A stretch of DNA of 64,000 nucleotides from an uncultured Campylobacter sp. (GTDB lineage Bacteria > Campylobacterota > Campylobacteria > Campylobacterales > Campylobacteraceae): the NCBI RefSeq assembly GCF_905372745.1, contig NZ_CAJPQR010000001.1, positions 1-64,000 on the forward strand, written 5' to 3'. Positions 42,901 through 50,808 of this stretch are shown here, one piece after another (position 1 is the first letter of the stretch; the number at the start of each line of letters is the position of its first letter). The translations under genes were made by a program, and so were the position numbers. The notes under the pieces were generated by a model that saw nothing but the letters and a program-made list of their open reading frames with translations, made no database searches and had not been told where the DNA came from.

Positions 42901-45107
42901 TTTTTGCCGTCGTCGTTTATGTTAAAGACCGCCGTACCTTTTAAAACGCTTGCGATTTTGGATTTATTTTCCAGCTTAAACAAGGTTTCGCCCTTGCCCT
43001 CATCGTCTAGTTCTACTTGCTTGACGCTTTGGTCTAGGCCGTTTGCGGCGTATTCGTCGTTGCTAAATTTATACTCTTTAAATTTATCGTTTTTGTAGTC
43101 TTGTTGATATAGATTTATCGTTACGTCGCCTTTTAGATTTGCCGCCGCGCCGCCGAAAAGATACGCGCTTTGCAATTTAACGTCCATAACGTCGCCTAGA
43201 GCGTAAATTTCTTTTTCGAGATTAACCTCGTTTTTGATGCGTTGCGGAGTAAAAGACTCTACGGAAAAGTCGTAGCTATCTATGAGCTTGTTAGCAAAGA
43301 TTATCTCAAGCCTAAACGAACCCGTTAGCCCCGAGTTTACCGGCTCGTCGAAATTTATGACGCCAAGCTCGGTCGTATTTACGCTTTTATCTAGGATCGT
43401 TTTATTTTGCGGATCTTTGATTTTTAGCTTAACTGGCATATTTGCTAGCCCTTTAAACAGCGCGTTTTTGATGATAATCTCGCCTTTTATATTTTCCTGC
43501 GGGCGGATGATATCGCTGGCAAAATGCAAATAAGCGTCGTAAATTTCGCTTCTATCTTGAACGTCTAAATTCGACTCCTCGTTTAGGCGTTTGTTTTGCG
43601 ATAGAGCGATGAAGCTTTGCTCCTTGCCTAGCGTTACGACCGCGCTTGCTACGTCTTTGCCGATGTCTTTTTTATTAAATTTAAACACGCCTTCGTCGTT
43701 TGTGATACCGCTTGCGATGAGGCTATTTTTGGCAGAGTAAATTTTAACGTCCGCGTTTGCGACGACTTCGTTTTTACTTAGGCGGTTGGCAAATAAAAAC
43801 ACCTCGTCTTTTGAAATTTTCGCGCTTAGGCCGATGTCGGTTAGATAGACGGCTTTTTTGGCGCTTTTATCTTTATCGTAGTAGATCGTGACTAGATAAA
43901 CTCCATCTCCGCCCTCGGCAAAATCAAGCTTTATTTTGTATTTTTGCATCTCGTTTTGAGCGCCGCCTAGGTCGTAGTTTCTGCTTGCGACTTCTTCTAC
44001 GTAGTCATCAAGCGGAGTTTGGGTAAAATTTAAAAAGTATCTTAAATTCGGCTCTTTTAGCTTTTCTACGACGACTTTAGCGGTATTTAAATTTACGCCT
44101 TTTACGCCGATTTCACCGGCGCTAGATAAATAAGAGCCTTTATCGGTAAATTCCAAAAACGGCTTATAATCGCCGGTTTTGACGCTAAACTCCGCATCTT
44201 CTCGCAAAATTCTATCCTCATCGCCGAAGCCTTTTTTTAGCGTGACTTTGTACTCGGTTTGAGGCTTTAGTTCGTCGCTGGTTATATCGACGTAGCGGTA
44301 GTATTTCGTATCACTGTTATCGGTGTATTCCAGTTCGCCTACTTGTAGATTTTTTATACCGTCTATTTTTACGTATTTATTTAGGTTGTAAGTATCGAGC
44401 CAGTCGTTTAAAAATATCCTAATGCCTAGCTTGCCGCCCTCTAGGCTAACGGCTTTGACGTCGTCTAAATACATAGTTTTAGCTCTATCGTTATCGACGA
44501 ATTTTTCTTGTTCTTCAGGCTCGTTAGTCGCCTCGTAGTCGTCGTTTAGGTTTGCGCCGGCCTTGCTTTTTAGATTTTTCGAGACGGCAAATACCAAATT
44601 TTCGCCTTTTTCAAGTAGCTTTATTTGAAAGCTTTTAGGAGTTTTGGCTACGATTTTGTATTTGATGTTTTGCTTGGCCAAATTTTGCTTATCATAAATT
44701 TTAAAATTCGCCGTAAATTCTTCCTCGCTAACCTCGTCGTTAAATACCGCTAAAAAGGTATCTTTGGTGTACTGGGTTATGCCCGAGAGCTCAAAATCTC
44801 CACCGTAAATTTTAACCTTGCTTTCGCCTTTTTTGCACGAGTAGCTTACGCCCTTTGCCAGCGGTTTTTTTGGATAAAACAAGATGGAGTCCGAGCCGTA
44901 TTCAAATGCGCCGCTGATTTCGGGCGAACACTCGATTATCTTTTTGTGCGTTACTTTGCCGATTAAAGACTCGTCTTTTTGCGCGTATTCTACGCCTAGG
45001 CTTACCGCACCTCCTTCTAAAATTTTGCTTCCGCCCTCAAGCGTAAAGGCGCTTAAATTTGCCGCCAAAACGCAACTTAGGCTTAAGCCCATGAGTTTAT
45101 AGTTCAT
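39954..45107 (-). CDS. Bacterial alpha-2-macroglobulin (YfhM-like)
   Basis: The 1717-residue periplasmic protein starts with a signal peptide (about 1-21). The thioester motif CAEQ is at 1279-1282 in YPYGCAEQRS, and MG domains and a bait-like region precede it; a C-terminal terpenoid-cyclase-like ring (about 1290-1560) follows. Such proteins are thought to trap proteases that breach the outer membrane. No good lipobox is seen (SLSC), so it may be soluble rather than lipid-anchored as in E. coli. Its ATG overlaps the stop of the PBP1C gene by one base; this pairing with PBP1C is conserved across bacteria and suggests joint defence and wall repair. Confidence 0.93.
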   Translation of the reverse strand: MNYKLMGLSLSCVLAANLSAFTLEGGSKILEGGAVSLGVEYAQKDESLIGKVTHKKIIECSPEISGAFEYGSDSILFYPKKPLAKGVSYSCKKGESKVKIYGGDFELSGITQYTKDTFLAVFNDEVSEEEFTANFKIYDKQNLAKQNIKYKIVAKTPKSFQIKLLEKGENLVFAVSKNLKSKAGANLNDDYEATNEPEEQEKFVDNDRAKTMYLDDVKAVSLEGGKLGIRIFLNDWLDTYNLNKYVKIDGIKNLQVGELEYTDNSDTKYYRYVDITSDELKPQTEYKVTLKKGFGDEDRILREDAEFSVKTGDYKPFLEFTDKGSYLSSAGEIGVKGVNLNTAKVVVEKLKEPNLRYFLNFTQTPLDDYVEEVASRNYDLGGAQNEMQKYKIKLDFAEGGDGVYLVTIYYDKDKSAKKAVYLTDIGLSAKISKDEVFLFANRLSKNEVVANADVKIYSAKNSLIASGITNDEGVFKFNKKDIGKDVASAVVTLGKEQSFIALSQNKRLNEESNLDVQDRSEIYDAYLHFASDIIRPQENIKGEIIIKNALFKGLANMPVKLKIKDPQNKTILDKSVNTTELGVINFDEPVNSGLTGSFRLEIIFANKLIDSYDFSVESFTPQRIKNEVNLEKEIYALGDVMDVKLQSAYLFGGAAANLKGDVTINLYQQDYKNDKFKEYKFSNDEYAANGLDQSVKQVELDDEGKGETLFKLENKSKIASVLKGTAVFNINDDGKNVSASKNFNVYPFDAMVGVKANDTYIDSNSKLTLNLVSIDPFKDEEIKDRQKAIEIKKEIWDYNYDKDGYLRWHSRYEKVFSDTLSGNEFVYDFKQSGDYVVTVSDILSGHSTNLNIYVSGWDYGETLQPTKELAKAKIKLNKKIYKKGDELIADVSSVLKSGIAIVTLESGDVKKYKVVNVQNNVASAKFNLDFDFEGLYVTASVVRVADNDTLPFRTYDKIYVKADKSYRSANTLIEAPKTVRSNSKFKASVKTEPNAEVTIFAVDEGVLQITNQKLKSPLEFFDMILNDGVLDYDFYANLSGFKKDGKVLSFGGDAAAALLEMRMAKFASPVDKKNIQTYIKMQTAKAGADGVANFEIEVPSDFNSEINLAALSVAGDKLGFSVNAVKVKDDVILKPTQTAYLIEGDKINYSLRVINTTKEPKKVALSLDTNLNAKLGVDSIELKPEENAKLNFTVDANATGKAYINFTANDGKEGYSYSQKLDVIHAYPLSTYAKTFYASEKKTFKLDEELNDITIDASSSIKGVLSANSDKLVNYPYGCAEQRSSKLFELNFLVLGGGDSKEAKAREADRKRFVLSGMQDVIKMQKTDGSIGYWNQLSYTNNFASVYAIDMLLTLEKSGFALDSGVKSKALGWLRDFDPVNNFQALYAAYILSTQGKLDRSKLNALYDQKRYEGGALEGYLMAATLKNEGLNEESKKVLKGVGNNFFNEQSDDPSDFGSSVRNKAFILLLHANHFEKNEFSDSLADFLIKNVDKLYSTQERAFTLRALRAYIKDVSSENKFKLIADGRELDFSGRGAINVTPKKPEITIVPEGNASVYLGVSASGYKKLAVNHKFDKRGLDIYRTFVDKDGKEIDINALKVNDVIYSKLTLRTDKFIRNGVINETISPCFEVINENIVPNARTEDTKSSLTLEHQNIEDDRVLSFYSLYRKDDKNTLYTPLRVVMSGKCMLPAVITENMYDESMSDYDLAQHEFIVK

Positions 45108-47275
45108 TAAAATCTCCTTATTTCCATGTTTATTTCGCTTAAATTCGAGTTTTCATCCAGACATCCGAGCTTGTGTTTGCCTTGCGTTAAATTTAACGTA
45201 TTTTCGCTAGCGTTTTTTACTTTTTTCCACTCGTTTTCGTCTATCTTGAGGTATATCTCGTCGCCGATATAAGCGTAGCATTTTAGCATAACTTTAGTTA
45301 AATTCTCATCGCTTAGCAAAATTTGATTATTCGTCGGCATAGCAACGAGTGGTTTATAGCTTTTAAATTTATAATAACAAGGACTATCTTTGATGTCTGA
45401 TTGCGTTATAGCGCCGTTTTTGAGTAAAAACCCGACCTCTTCGCTCCTGATACTCTCGCAAACGTCTTTTAGCTCTACGCCCTCTACCAGCCAGTCGTCT
45501 TCCTCGTCTTTGCACTCTTTAAATTTAAACGCGTCAAGGCAGGTTTTTTTGCTCTCTATGCCGCTTGGAGCGCTCATGAAAGATAATTTTTGCTTTTGAG
45601 CCAACAGCTTAAATACGTCAAAAACTGCGCGCGAGGCGTCGCTAAATCCGCTTAAATTTTGCGTCTTTTTGCCATTAAAGTTGCCAAACCACACCGCAAC
45701 CGTGTAGTCGCTATTTACGCCTATCGTATAGATATCGCGAGAGCCGTAGCTGGTGCCGGTTTTAAAGGCGATTTGCGGCGTATTTTCGGCGTATTGCCAC
45801 GCGACGCCAAGATAACTGCGGGAGGCGGAGGAGAGCATCTTTGAGGTTAGATACGCGCTTTGCGGGGTGATTAGCCGTCCGTAGCCCGGTAGCGTCTTGC
45901 CTGCGACTTCAAGAGGCTTTAGCTCGCCGCCGTTTGCGTAGATCGTGTAGAGGTGGGCTAAGCTTAGCAAACTCATTTCCGCGCTTCCAAGCGCGATACT
46001 ATCTGCGTAAAATTCCTTTGGACGGCTCACCAAATGCACGCGCGAAAGCAGCTCGTAGAGCGAATTTTCTCCAAGCTTGTTGTTTAGGCTAACGGCGGGA
46101 ATATTTAGACTGAGCGCTAGCGCCTCGGTCGCCGAGATGATGCCGAAAAACCTACTGTCGTAGTTTTTGGGCGCGTACTCTCCGAGGAAAATTTCCGTAT
46201 CTATCATCTGGCTTTTTGGCGTGATGAAACCCTCGTCGAGTCCTAGCGAAAATATAAACGGCTTTAGCGTAGAGCCCACGTTTCTACTCATCGTTACGCC
46301 GTCGTTTTGCCCCTGCGCAGCGCGCCAGTCGTGCGAGCCCACGTATGCCGCTACGCTCATATTTTTGTTGTCGATGATTATCCCGGCGGCGTTATTTGCG
46401 TCTTTTGATTTTAGCGAGGCTGCGGTATTTTTTATCGCGTTTTCGAGTAAAATTTGCAAATTTAGATCTAAATTCGAGTGCGTAACGTCGTTTTTTAGAG
46501 CTTGCGCGGCGTAGTGCCTGGCCTTATAAACGGCATCGTAGCGTTTGTTTTTAAAAGGCTCTCTTTGCGCTCTTTGGAATGCGCTTTGATCTATTACGCC
46601 TGCTTTATAAAGTAACTTTGCGACGCGGTTTTTTAGCGCGTTGATATTTGATTTTTTATCTAGGCGGTTGGCGTTGGGGTTTTTTGGGATCGTGCTTAAA
46701 AGCGCGCATTCGGCGATACTAAGCTCGCTCAAGTCTTTGCCGAAGTAAAACCTAGCCGCAGCCGCCGCACCCTCGATATTTCCGCCGTATGGAGCGAGGT
46801 TAAAGTAAAAATCTAAAATTTCGTCCTTGCTGTAATGCCACTCAAGCTGAAGCGCGGTAAAGATTTCTTTAAATTTATTCGCGTAGGTGCGTTCATCTCG
46901 CTTCATCATACGCGCGACTTGCATCGTGATCGTGGATGCGCCGATGCGGTTAGAGTGCGTGAGATTATGCGCGGCAGCGCGGATCATGGCAAATGGATTT
47001 ACGCCGATGTGGTAGTAGAAAAATTTATCCTCAAACAAAATGACGCTATCTTTTAGTGTCTGCGGGACGTCTTTAGCCTCAAATCTCCAAATTTCGTCGC
47101 TACTAGGTCGAAGGGCTATGATTTGGCCGTTTTTATCAAAAAGTATGAGCGAATTTTCCCGCTTTAGCGCTTTCGTGTCAAGCGGATAGGCAAAGTCAAG
47201 CGCCAAAAAAGCTACGAAGCAAATCAGGGCGACTGCGGCGAAGTATTTGATAAATTTAGCTAAAACTCTTTTCAT
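45107..47275 (-). CDS. pbpC: Penicillin-binding protein 1C
   Basis: From ATG 47275 the protein has 722 residues. Order: membrane anchor (about 10-30), transglycosylase GT51 (ILFEDKFFYYHIGVNPFAMIRAA, TITMQVARM), transpeptidase with SxxK Ser335 (STLK), SLN (LALSLNIPAV) and KTGTSYGSRD, then a C-terminal BiPBP_C domain. A TTG 24 codons upstream would extend it, but that start lacks a ribosome binding site and overlaps the fumC promoter, so I reject it. PBP1C makes or repairs peptidoglycan and cooperates with the alpha-2-macroglobulin encoded next. Confidence 0.92.
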   Translation of the reverse strand: MKRVLAKFIKYFAAVALICFVAFLALDFAYPLDTKALKRENSLILFDKNGQIIALRPSSDEIWRFEAKDVPQTLKDSVILFEDKFFYYHIGVNPFAMIRAAAHNLTHSNRIGASTITMQVARMMKRDERTYANKFKEIFTALQLEWHYSKDEILDFYFNLAPYGGNIEGAAAAARFYFGKDLSELSIAECALLSTIPKNPNANRLDKKSNINALKNRVAKLLYKAGVIDQSAFQRAQREPFKNKRYDAVYKARHYAAQALKNDVTHSNLDLNLQILLENAIKNTAASLKSKDANNAAGIIIDNKNMSVAAYVGSHDWRAAQGQNDGVTMSRNVGSTLKPFIFSLGLDEGFITPKSQMIDTEIFLGEYAPKNYDSRFFGIISATEALALSLNIPAVSLNNKLGENSLYELLSRVHLVSRPKEFYADSIALGSAEMSLLSLAHLYTIYANGGELKPLEVAGKTLPGYGRLITPQSAYLTSKMLSSASRSYLGVAWQYAENTPQIAFKTGTSYGSRDIYTIGVNSDYTVAVWFGNFNGKKTQNLSGFSDASRAVFDVFKLLAQKQKLSFMSAPSGIESKKTCLDAFKFKECKDEEDDWLVEGVELKDVCESIRSEEVGFLLKNGAITQSDIKDSPCYYKFKSYKPLVAMPTNNQILLSDENLTKVMLKCYAYIGDEIYLKIDENEWKKVKNASENTLNLTQGKHKLGCLDENSNLSEINMEIRRF

Positions 47276-47336
47276 TTCGCGATTATATCGAATTTGCGCG
47301 TAAAATCTCGAAAGATTAAATTTATGATAATTGATA

Positions 47337-47342
47337 TATAAT
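47337..47342 (+). promoter_or_regulatory. Predicted -10 box of fumC
   Basis: TATAAT at 47337-47342, 34 bases before the fumC ATG, with AAAGGAG at 47361-47367. The 101-base interval between pbpC and fumC is divergent. Confidence 0.6.
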
Positions 47343-47376
47343 TTCAAATACTAATCTAAGCAAAGGAGATAAAGGC

Positions 47377-48804
47377 ATGGAATATAGAATAGAAAAAGAC
47401 ACGATGGGCGAGGTAAAGGTTCCGAATGACAAGTATTGGGGAGCGCAGACGCAGCGCAGCCGTGAAAATTTCGAGATCGGAGTGGGGCTGGAGACGATGC
47501 CGCGAGAGGTCATAGAGGGCTTTGCCTATCTAAAAAAGGCGTGCGCGCTGGTTAATCGCAAGCTGGGTCGCCTAGACGAGCCTCGCACCGAGGCGATCGC
47601 GCAGGCGTGCGATGAAATTTTAAACGGCAAGCTGGACGGAAATTTCCCTCTAGTCGTGTGGCAGACGGGCTCAGGCACGCAGTCGAATATGAATTTAAAC
47701 GAGGTCGTTTCAAACCGCGCGATGGAGATTTTGGGGTTAAATTTCCGCGATAAGGCGGCGCTGGACGCCAAAGACGCAAAATTCGTGCATCCAAACGATC
47801 ACGTAAATAAAGGTCAGAGCTCAAACGACACCTATCCTACGGCGATGCGAATAACCTTTGTGCTGGAGCTTCAAAAAAAGCTGCTGCCGGCGATAGAAAA
47901 GCTTGAAGCAACGCTGGATAAAAAGACCGCCGAGTTTGCGGGGATCGTAAAGATCGGCCGCACCCACCTGCAAGACGCCACGCCGCTCACGCTCGGACAA
48001 GAATTTAGCGGCTACGCGCATATGCTAAAGGCTAGCAAGGCGCAGATCCTAGCTACCATGCCGTTTTTAGAGGAGCTTGCTATCGGCGGCACCGCGGTAG
48101 GCACGGGGCTAAACTCGCACCCGAAATTTAGCGAGATGGTAAGCGACGAGCTAAACGCGCTAACGGGCACGGCATTTAAATTTAAATCCCATCCGAATAA
48201 ATTCCACGGCCTAACCAGCCACGACGCCGAGGTGTTTTTAAGCGGCGCGCTAAACGGCCTGGCGGCAAATTTGATGAAGATCGCAAACGACGTGCGCTGG
48301 CTGGCAAGCGGGCCAAGATGCGGCATCGGCGAGATAAACATCCCCGAAAATGAGCCTGGAAGCTCGATAATGCCGGGCAAGGTAAATCCGACGCAGTGCG
48401 AAGCCGTCACGATGGTCGCCGCGCAGGTGATGGGCAACCACGTCGCGATTTCCGTCGCCGCAAGCCAGGGAAACTTCGAGCTAAACGTCTTTAAGCCGGT
48501 GCTTACGTACAACCTCATCCAAAGCATCCGCCTGCTAAGCGACGCGATGAATAGCTTTGAGAAACACTGCGCTTGCGGTATCACGGCAAACGAGGCTAAA
48601 ATCGATAAGCTGCTGCACGAAAGCCTGATGCTCGTAACCGCGCTAAATCCGCACATCGGTTACGCAAATGCCGCCAAGATCGCCAAAACCGCGCACCATA
48701 ACGGCACGACTCTGCGCGAGGAAGCGATAAAATCGGGCATACTAACCGCCGAGGAATTTGACGCGTGGGTGGTGCCTGAGGATATGATCTCGCCGAAGGA
48801 GTAA
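47377..48804 (+). CDS. fumC: Class II fumarate hydratase
   Basis: The 475-residue protein belongs to the fumarase/aspartase superfamily. FumC-type blocks are WGAQTQRSRENFEIG, QTGSGTQSNMNLNEV, HPNDHVNKGQSSNDTYPTAM (as separate segments), GRTHLQDATPLTLGQE and the signature GSSIMPGKVNPTQCEA. The C-terminal FKPVLTYNLIQSIRLL and HCACGI favour fumarase over aspartase. It hydrates fumarate to malate and, unlike iron-sulphur fumarases, resists oxygen. Length is close to E. coli FumC. Confidence 0.94.
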   Translation: MEYRIEKDTMGEVKVPNDKYWGAQTQRSRENFEIGVGLETMPREVIEGFAYLKKACALVNRKLGRLDEPRTEAIAQACDEILNGKLDGNFPLVVWQTGSGTQSNMNLNEVVSNRAMEILGLNFRDKAALDAKDAKFVHPNDHVNKGQSSNDTYPTAMRITFVLELQKKLLPAIEKLEATLDKKTAEFAGIVKIGRTHLQDATPLTLGQEFSGYAHMLKASKAQILATMPFLEELAIGGTAVGTGLNSHPKFSEMVSDELNALTGTAFKFKSHPNKFHGLTSHDAEVFLSGALNGLAANLMKIANDVRWLASGPRCGIGEINIPENEPGSSIMPGKVNPTQCEAVTMVAAQVMGNHVAISVAASQGNFELNVFKPVLTYNLIQSIRLLSDAMNSFEKHCACGITANEAKIDKLLHESLMLVTALNPHIGYANAAKIAKTAHHNGTTLREEAIKSGILTAEEFDAWVVPEDMISPKE

Positions 48805-48901
48805 ACTCGGCGCTTTGCTTTTTGGGCTCGGTGAGATTTGGGCGATTTTGCCGAGCCTAAGTAAAATCCATAAATTTAAGAGCGAAATTTACGGTTGCGC
48901 C

Positions 48902-48928
48902 TTAAGTTTTACTCAAATTTGCCGATAT
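48902..48928 (+). promoter_or_regulatory. Sigma-28 (FliA) promoter of the FlxA-like gene
   Basis: TTAAGTTT (48902-48909), 11 bases, then GCCGATAT (48921-48928). The enterobacterial FliA consensus is TAAAGTTT, 11 bases, GCCGATAA. It ends 24 bases before the ATG of the FlxA-like gene. Confidence 0.8.
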
Positions 48929-48952
48929 ACTTTTAAATTTAAAGGTACGGCG

Positions 48953-49336
48953 ATGGATGTAAAACTAAACATAAATTTAAACTCAAATTTGATGAATTTA
49001 AGTAAAAGCGGCTCGGCTGTCGCAGGCGGGGCAAATTTAAAAAACGTAAATTTGCAAAGCAGCGATAGGGGCGATATCTTGCGCGGCGCGTCAAATTTGC
49101 CTAGCGGCTCAAACGAGGGCGAAAGCAGCGCAGATATCCTAAAAAAACAGCTAGAAAAACTACAAAAACGGCTAAAAGAGCTTGAAGCCGCGATCAAGCG
49201 GGTAAAAGCGAGCAAAAATCCATACGCAAAGGATATGGCGGCCTCGCTTGAAACGCAAAAGGGAGCGGTGTTTGCGCAGATAATGCAAATAAGCGCGCGA
49301 ATTTTAGAAATGCAAGGCGGTCAGGGTAAATTTTGA
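48953..49336 (+). CDS. FlxA-like coiled-coil protein, flagellar-regulon member
   Basis: From ATG 48953 (AAAGG upstream) the product has 127 residues: an Asn/Ser-rich N-terminal half (MDVKLNINLNSNLMNLSKSG) and a C-terminal coiled coil (LKKQLEKLQKRLKELEAAIK, ILEMQGGQG). This layout is that of FlxA-family proteins. A longer frame from 48815 exists but would run through the promoter, so I use 48953. Its sigma-28-type promoter ties expression to late flagellar assembly. Function of FlxA is unknown. The N-terminal half contains several NL dipeptides encoded by AAATTT. Confidence 0.78.
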   Translation: MDVKLNINLNSNLMNLSKSGSAVAGGANLKNVNLQSSDRGDILRGASNLPSGSNEGESSADILKKQLEKLQKRLKELEAAIKRVKASKNPYAKDMAASLETQKGAVFAQIMQISARILEMQGGQGKF

Positions 49337-49657
49337 CGCCGTAAATTTGTATTTCAAATTTTAAAGCCTTTAAGCCAATTAAGAAATAGGGCGATTTTGG
49401 TTTTAAAATATCAAAATGTAAAAATACTTTATTAAATTTATCTTTTTATACTTTAATTATTTTTAGAGCTTTCTTTGCAAAAATATCACTAAAATAACAA
49501 TATACTTAATTATTAAAACTAGTTCTTTTGCTAAATATAGAATTTTAAATTTTAGTTGTAATATTTCAATATTTAAAGCTATTTGATAATAATTAAAGAC
49601 AAATTTACTCTTTTATCAAACCATGCCAAAATGCAAATTTCACTCCAAGGAGAGAGC
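49337..49657. other. AT-rich control region upstream of the hydrogenase operon
   Basis: The 320 bases are AT-rich, with several possible -10 boxes but none I would single out. No ORF, tRNA or clear NikR palindrome is seen. The hydA ribosome binding site AAGGAGA is at 49647-49653. Confidence 0.5.
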
Positions 49658-50806
49658 ATGAGAGATGATGTCCTAGTTGGGATAAACGAGAGGCTTAACG
49701 TGCTTGCCGCGCTTCCGACTCTAAAAAGCGGTTCAATCGGCGAAGCTTTAAAGAAAAGCGGATTTAGCAGGCGCGATTTTATGAAATGGGCGGGCGCGAT
49801 GACGGCGTTTATGGCGTTGCCTGCATCTATGGCGCCAACCGTAGCTAGAGCCGCCGAGCTTAGCGATAGACTGCCCGTGATATGGCTACACATGGCCGAG
49901 TGCACTGGATGTAGCGAGAGTTTGCTTCGCACCGATGCGCCGAGTATAGATAGCTTGATTTTTGACTACATCAGCCTCGAGTATCACGAAACCGTGATGG
50001 CTGCGGCAGGCTGGCAGGCCGAGGAAAACCTAGAAAGCGCGATCGAAAAATACAAAGACAGATACATCCTGCTAGTCGAGGGCGGCATACCTACGGGCGA
50101 GACGGAGAACTATCTAACGGTCGGTCCTTTGGGGCTTAGCGGCCTTCATCACGCAAAGCACGCGAGCGAAAACGCCGCGGCGATATTTGCTATCGGTACC
50201 TGTTCGAGCTTCGGCGGAGTGCAAGCTGCAAAGCCAAATCCGTCAAATTCCGTAGGCCTATCAAAAGTAGCTTCAAAACCGGTCATAAACGTCCCGGGCT
50301 GTCCTCCTAGCGAGAAAAATATCGTGGGCAACGTCCTTCACTACATACTTTTCGGTACTTTGCCCGCACTTGACGTATTTAACCGTCCAAAGTGGGCTTA
50401 CGGACTTAGGATTCACGATCTTTGCGAGCGAAGAGGGCATTTTGACGCGGGCGAGTTCGTGCAGACCTTTGGCGACGAGGGCGCGAAAAACGGCTACTGT
50501 CTCTATAAAGTCGGCTGCAAAGGCCCATATACGTTTAATAACTGCTCGCGCGAGAGATTTAATCAGCATACTAGCTGGCCGGTGCAGGCGGGTCACGGCT
50601 GCATAGGTTGTTCGGAGCCTGATTTTTGGGATACGATGGGGCCTTTTGAGGAGCCGATGGCAGATAGGCTGTTTAACACGGTTTTGGGTCTAGGCGCCGA
50701 TAACGTCAGCGATAAAATCGGCATCGGAGTGCTGGCGCTCGCAGGCATCGGTATAGCAGCGCACGCCGCGATAAGCATTTTTGCTAAAGACAAGGAGGAG
50801 GCGTAA
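49658..50806 (+). CDS. hydA: Uptake [NiFe]-hydrogenase small subunit
   Basis: From ATG 49658 (AAGGAGA five bases upstream) the protein has 382 residues. It begins with a Tat signal, SRRDFMK at 37-43, followed by a hydrophobic stretch ending AARAAE or near. Cys-rich blocks bind three FeS clusters: MAECTGCSESLL (proximal), GTCSSFGGVQ, NVPGCPPSEKN, and GHGCIGCSEPDFWD. A C-terminal membrane helix (about 352-372) anchors it to the membrane. A longer frame from 49583 lacks a ribosome binding site. It is group 1 membrane hydrogenase, passing electrons from H2 through HydC to menaquinone. Confidence 0.95.
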   Translation: MRDDVLVGINERLNVLAALPTLKSGSIGEALKKSGFSRRDFMKWAGAMTAFMALPASMAPTVARAAELSDRLPVIWLHMAECTGCSESLLRTDAPSIDSLIFDYISLEYHETVMAAAGWQAEENLESAIEKYKDRYILLVEGGIPTGETENYLTVGPLGLSGLHHAKHASENAAAIFAIGTCSSFGGVQAAKPNPSNSVGLSKVASKPVINVPGCPPSEKNIVGNVLHYILFGTLPALDVFNRPKWAYGLRIHDLCERRGHFDAGEFVQTFGDEGAKNGYCLYKVGCKGPYTFNNCSRERFNQHTSWPVQAGHGCIGCSEPDFWDTMGPFEEPMADRLFNTVLGLGADNVSDKIGIGVLALAGIGIAAHAAISIFAKDKEEA

Positions 50807-50808
50807 AA

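Noticed and set aside
47275..47347. Longer N-terminus for PBP1C from TTG 47347
   Set aside because: No ribosome binding site, and it would cover the fumC promoter; the ATG at 47275 precedes the membrane anchor directly.
48012..48656. 214-residue ORF antisense to fumC
   Set aside because: Shadow of the codon pattern of fumC, which is clearly the real gene; no start signal.
49400..49640. NikR operator upstream of hydA
   Set aside because: The region is so AT-rich that loose matches to the Helicobacter NikR box occur by chance; no good palindrome seen.
49583..49657. Longer hydA start at 49583
   Set aside because: The ATG at 49658 has AAGGAGA and gives a normal Tat leader; the extension has no start signal.
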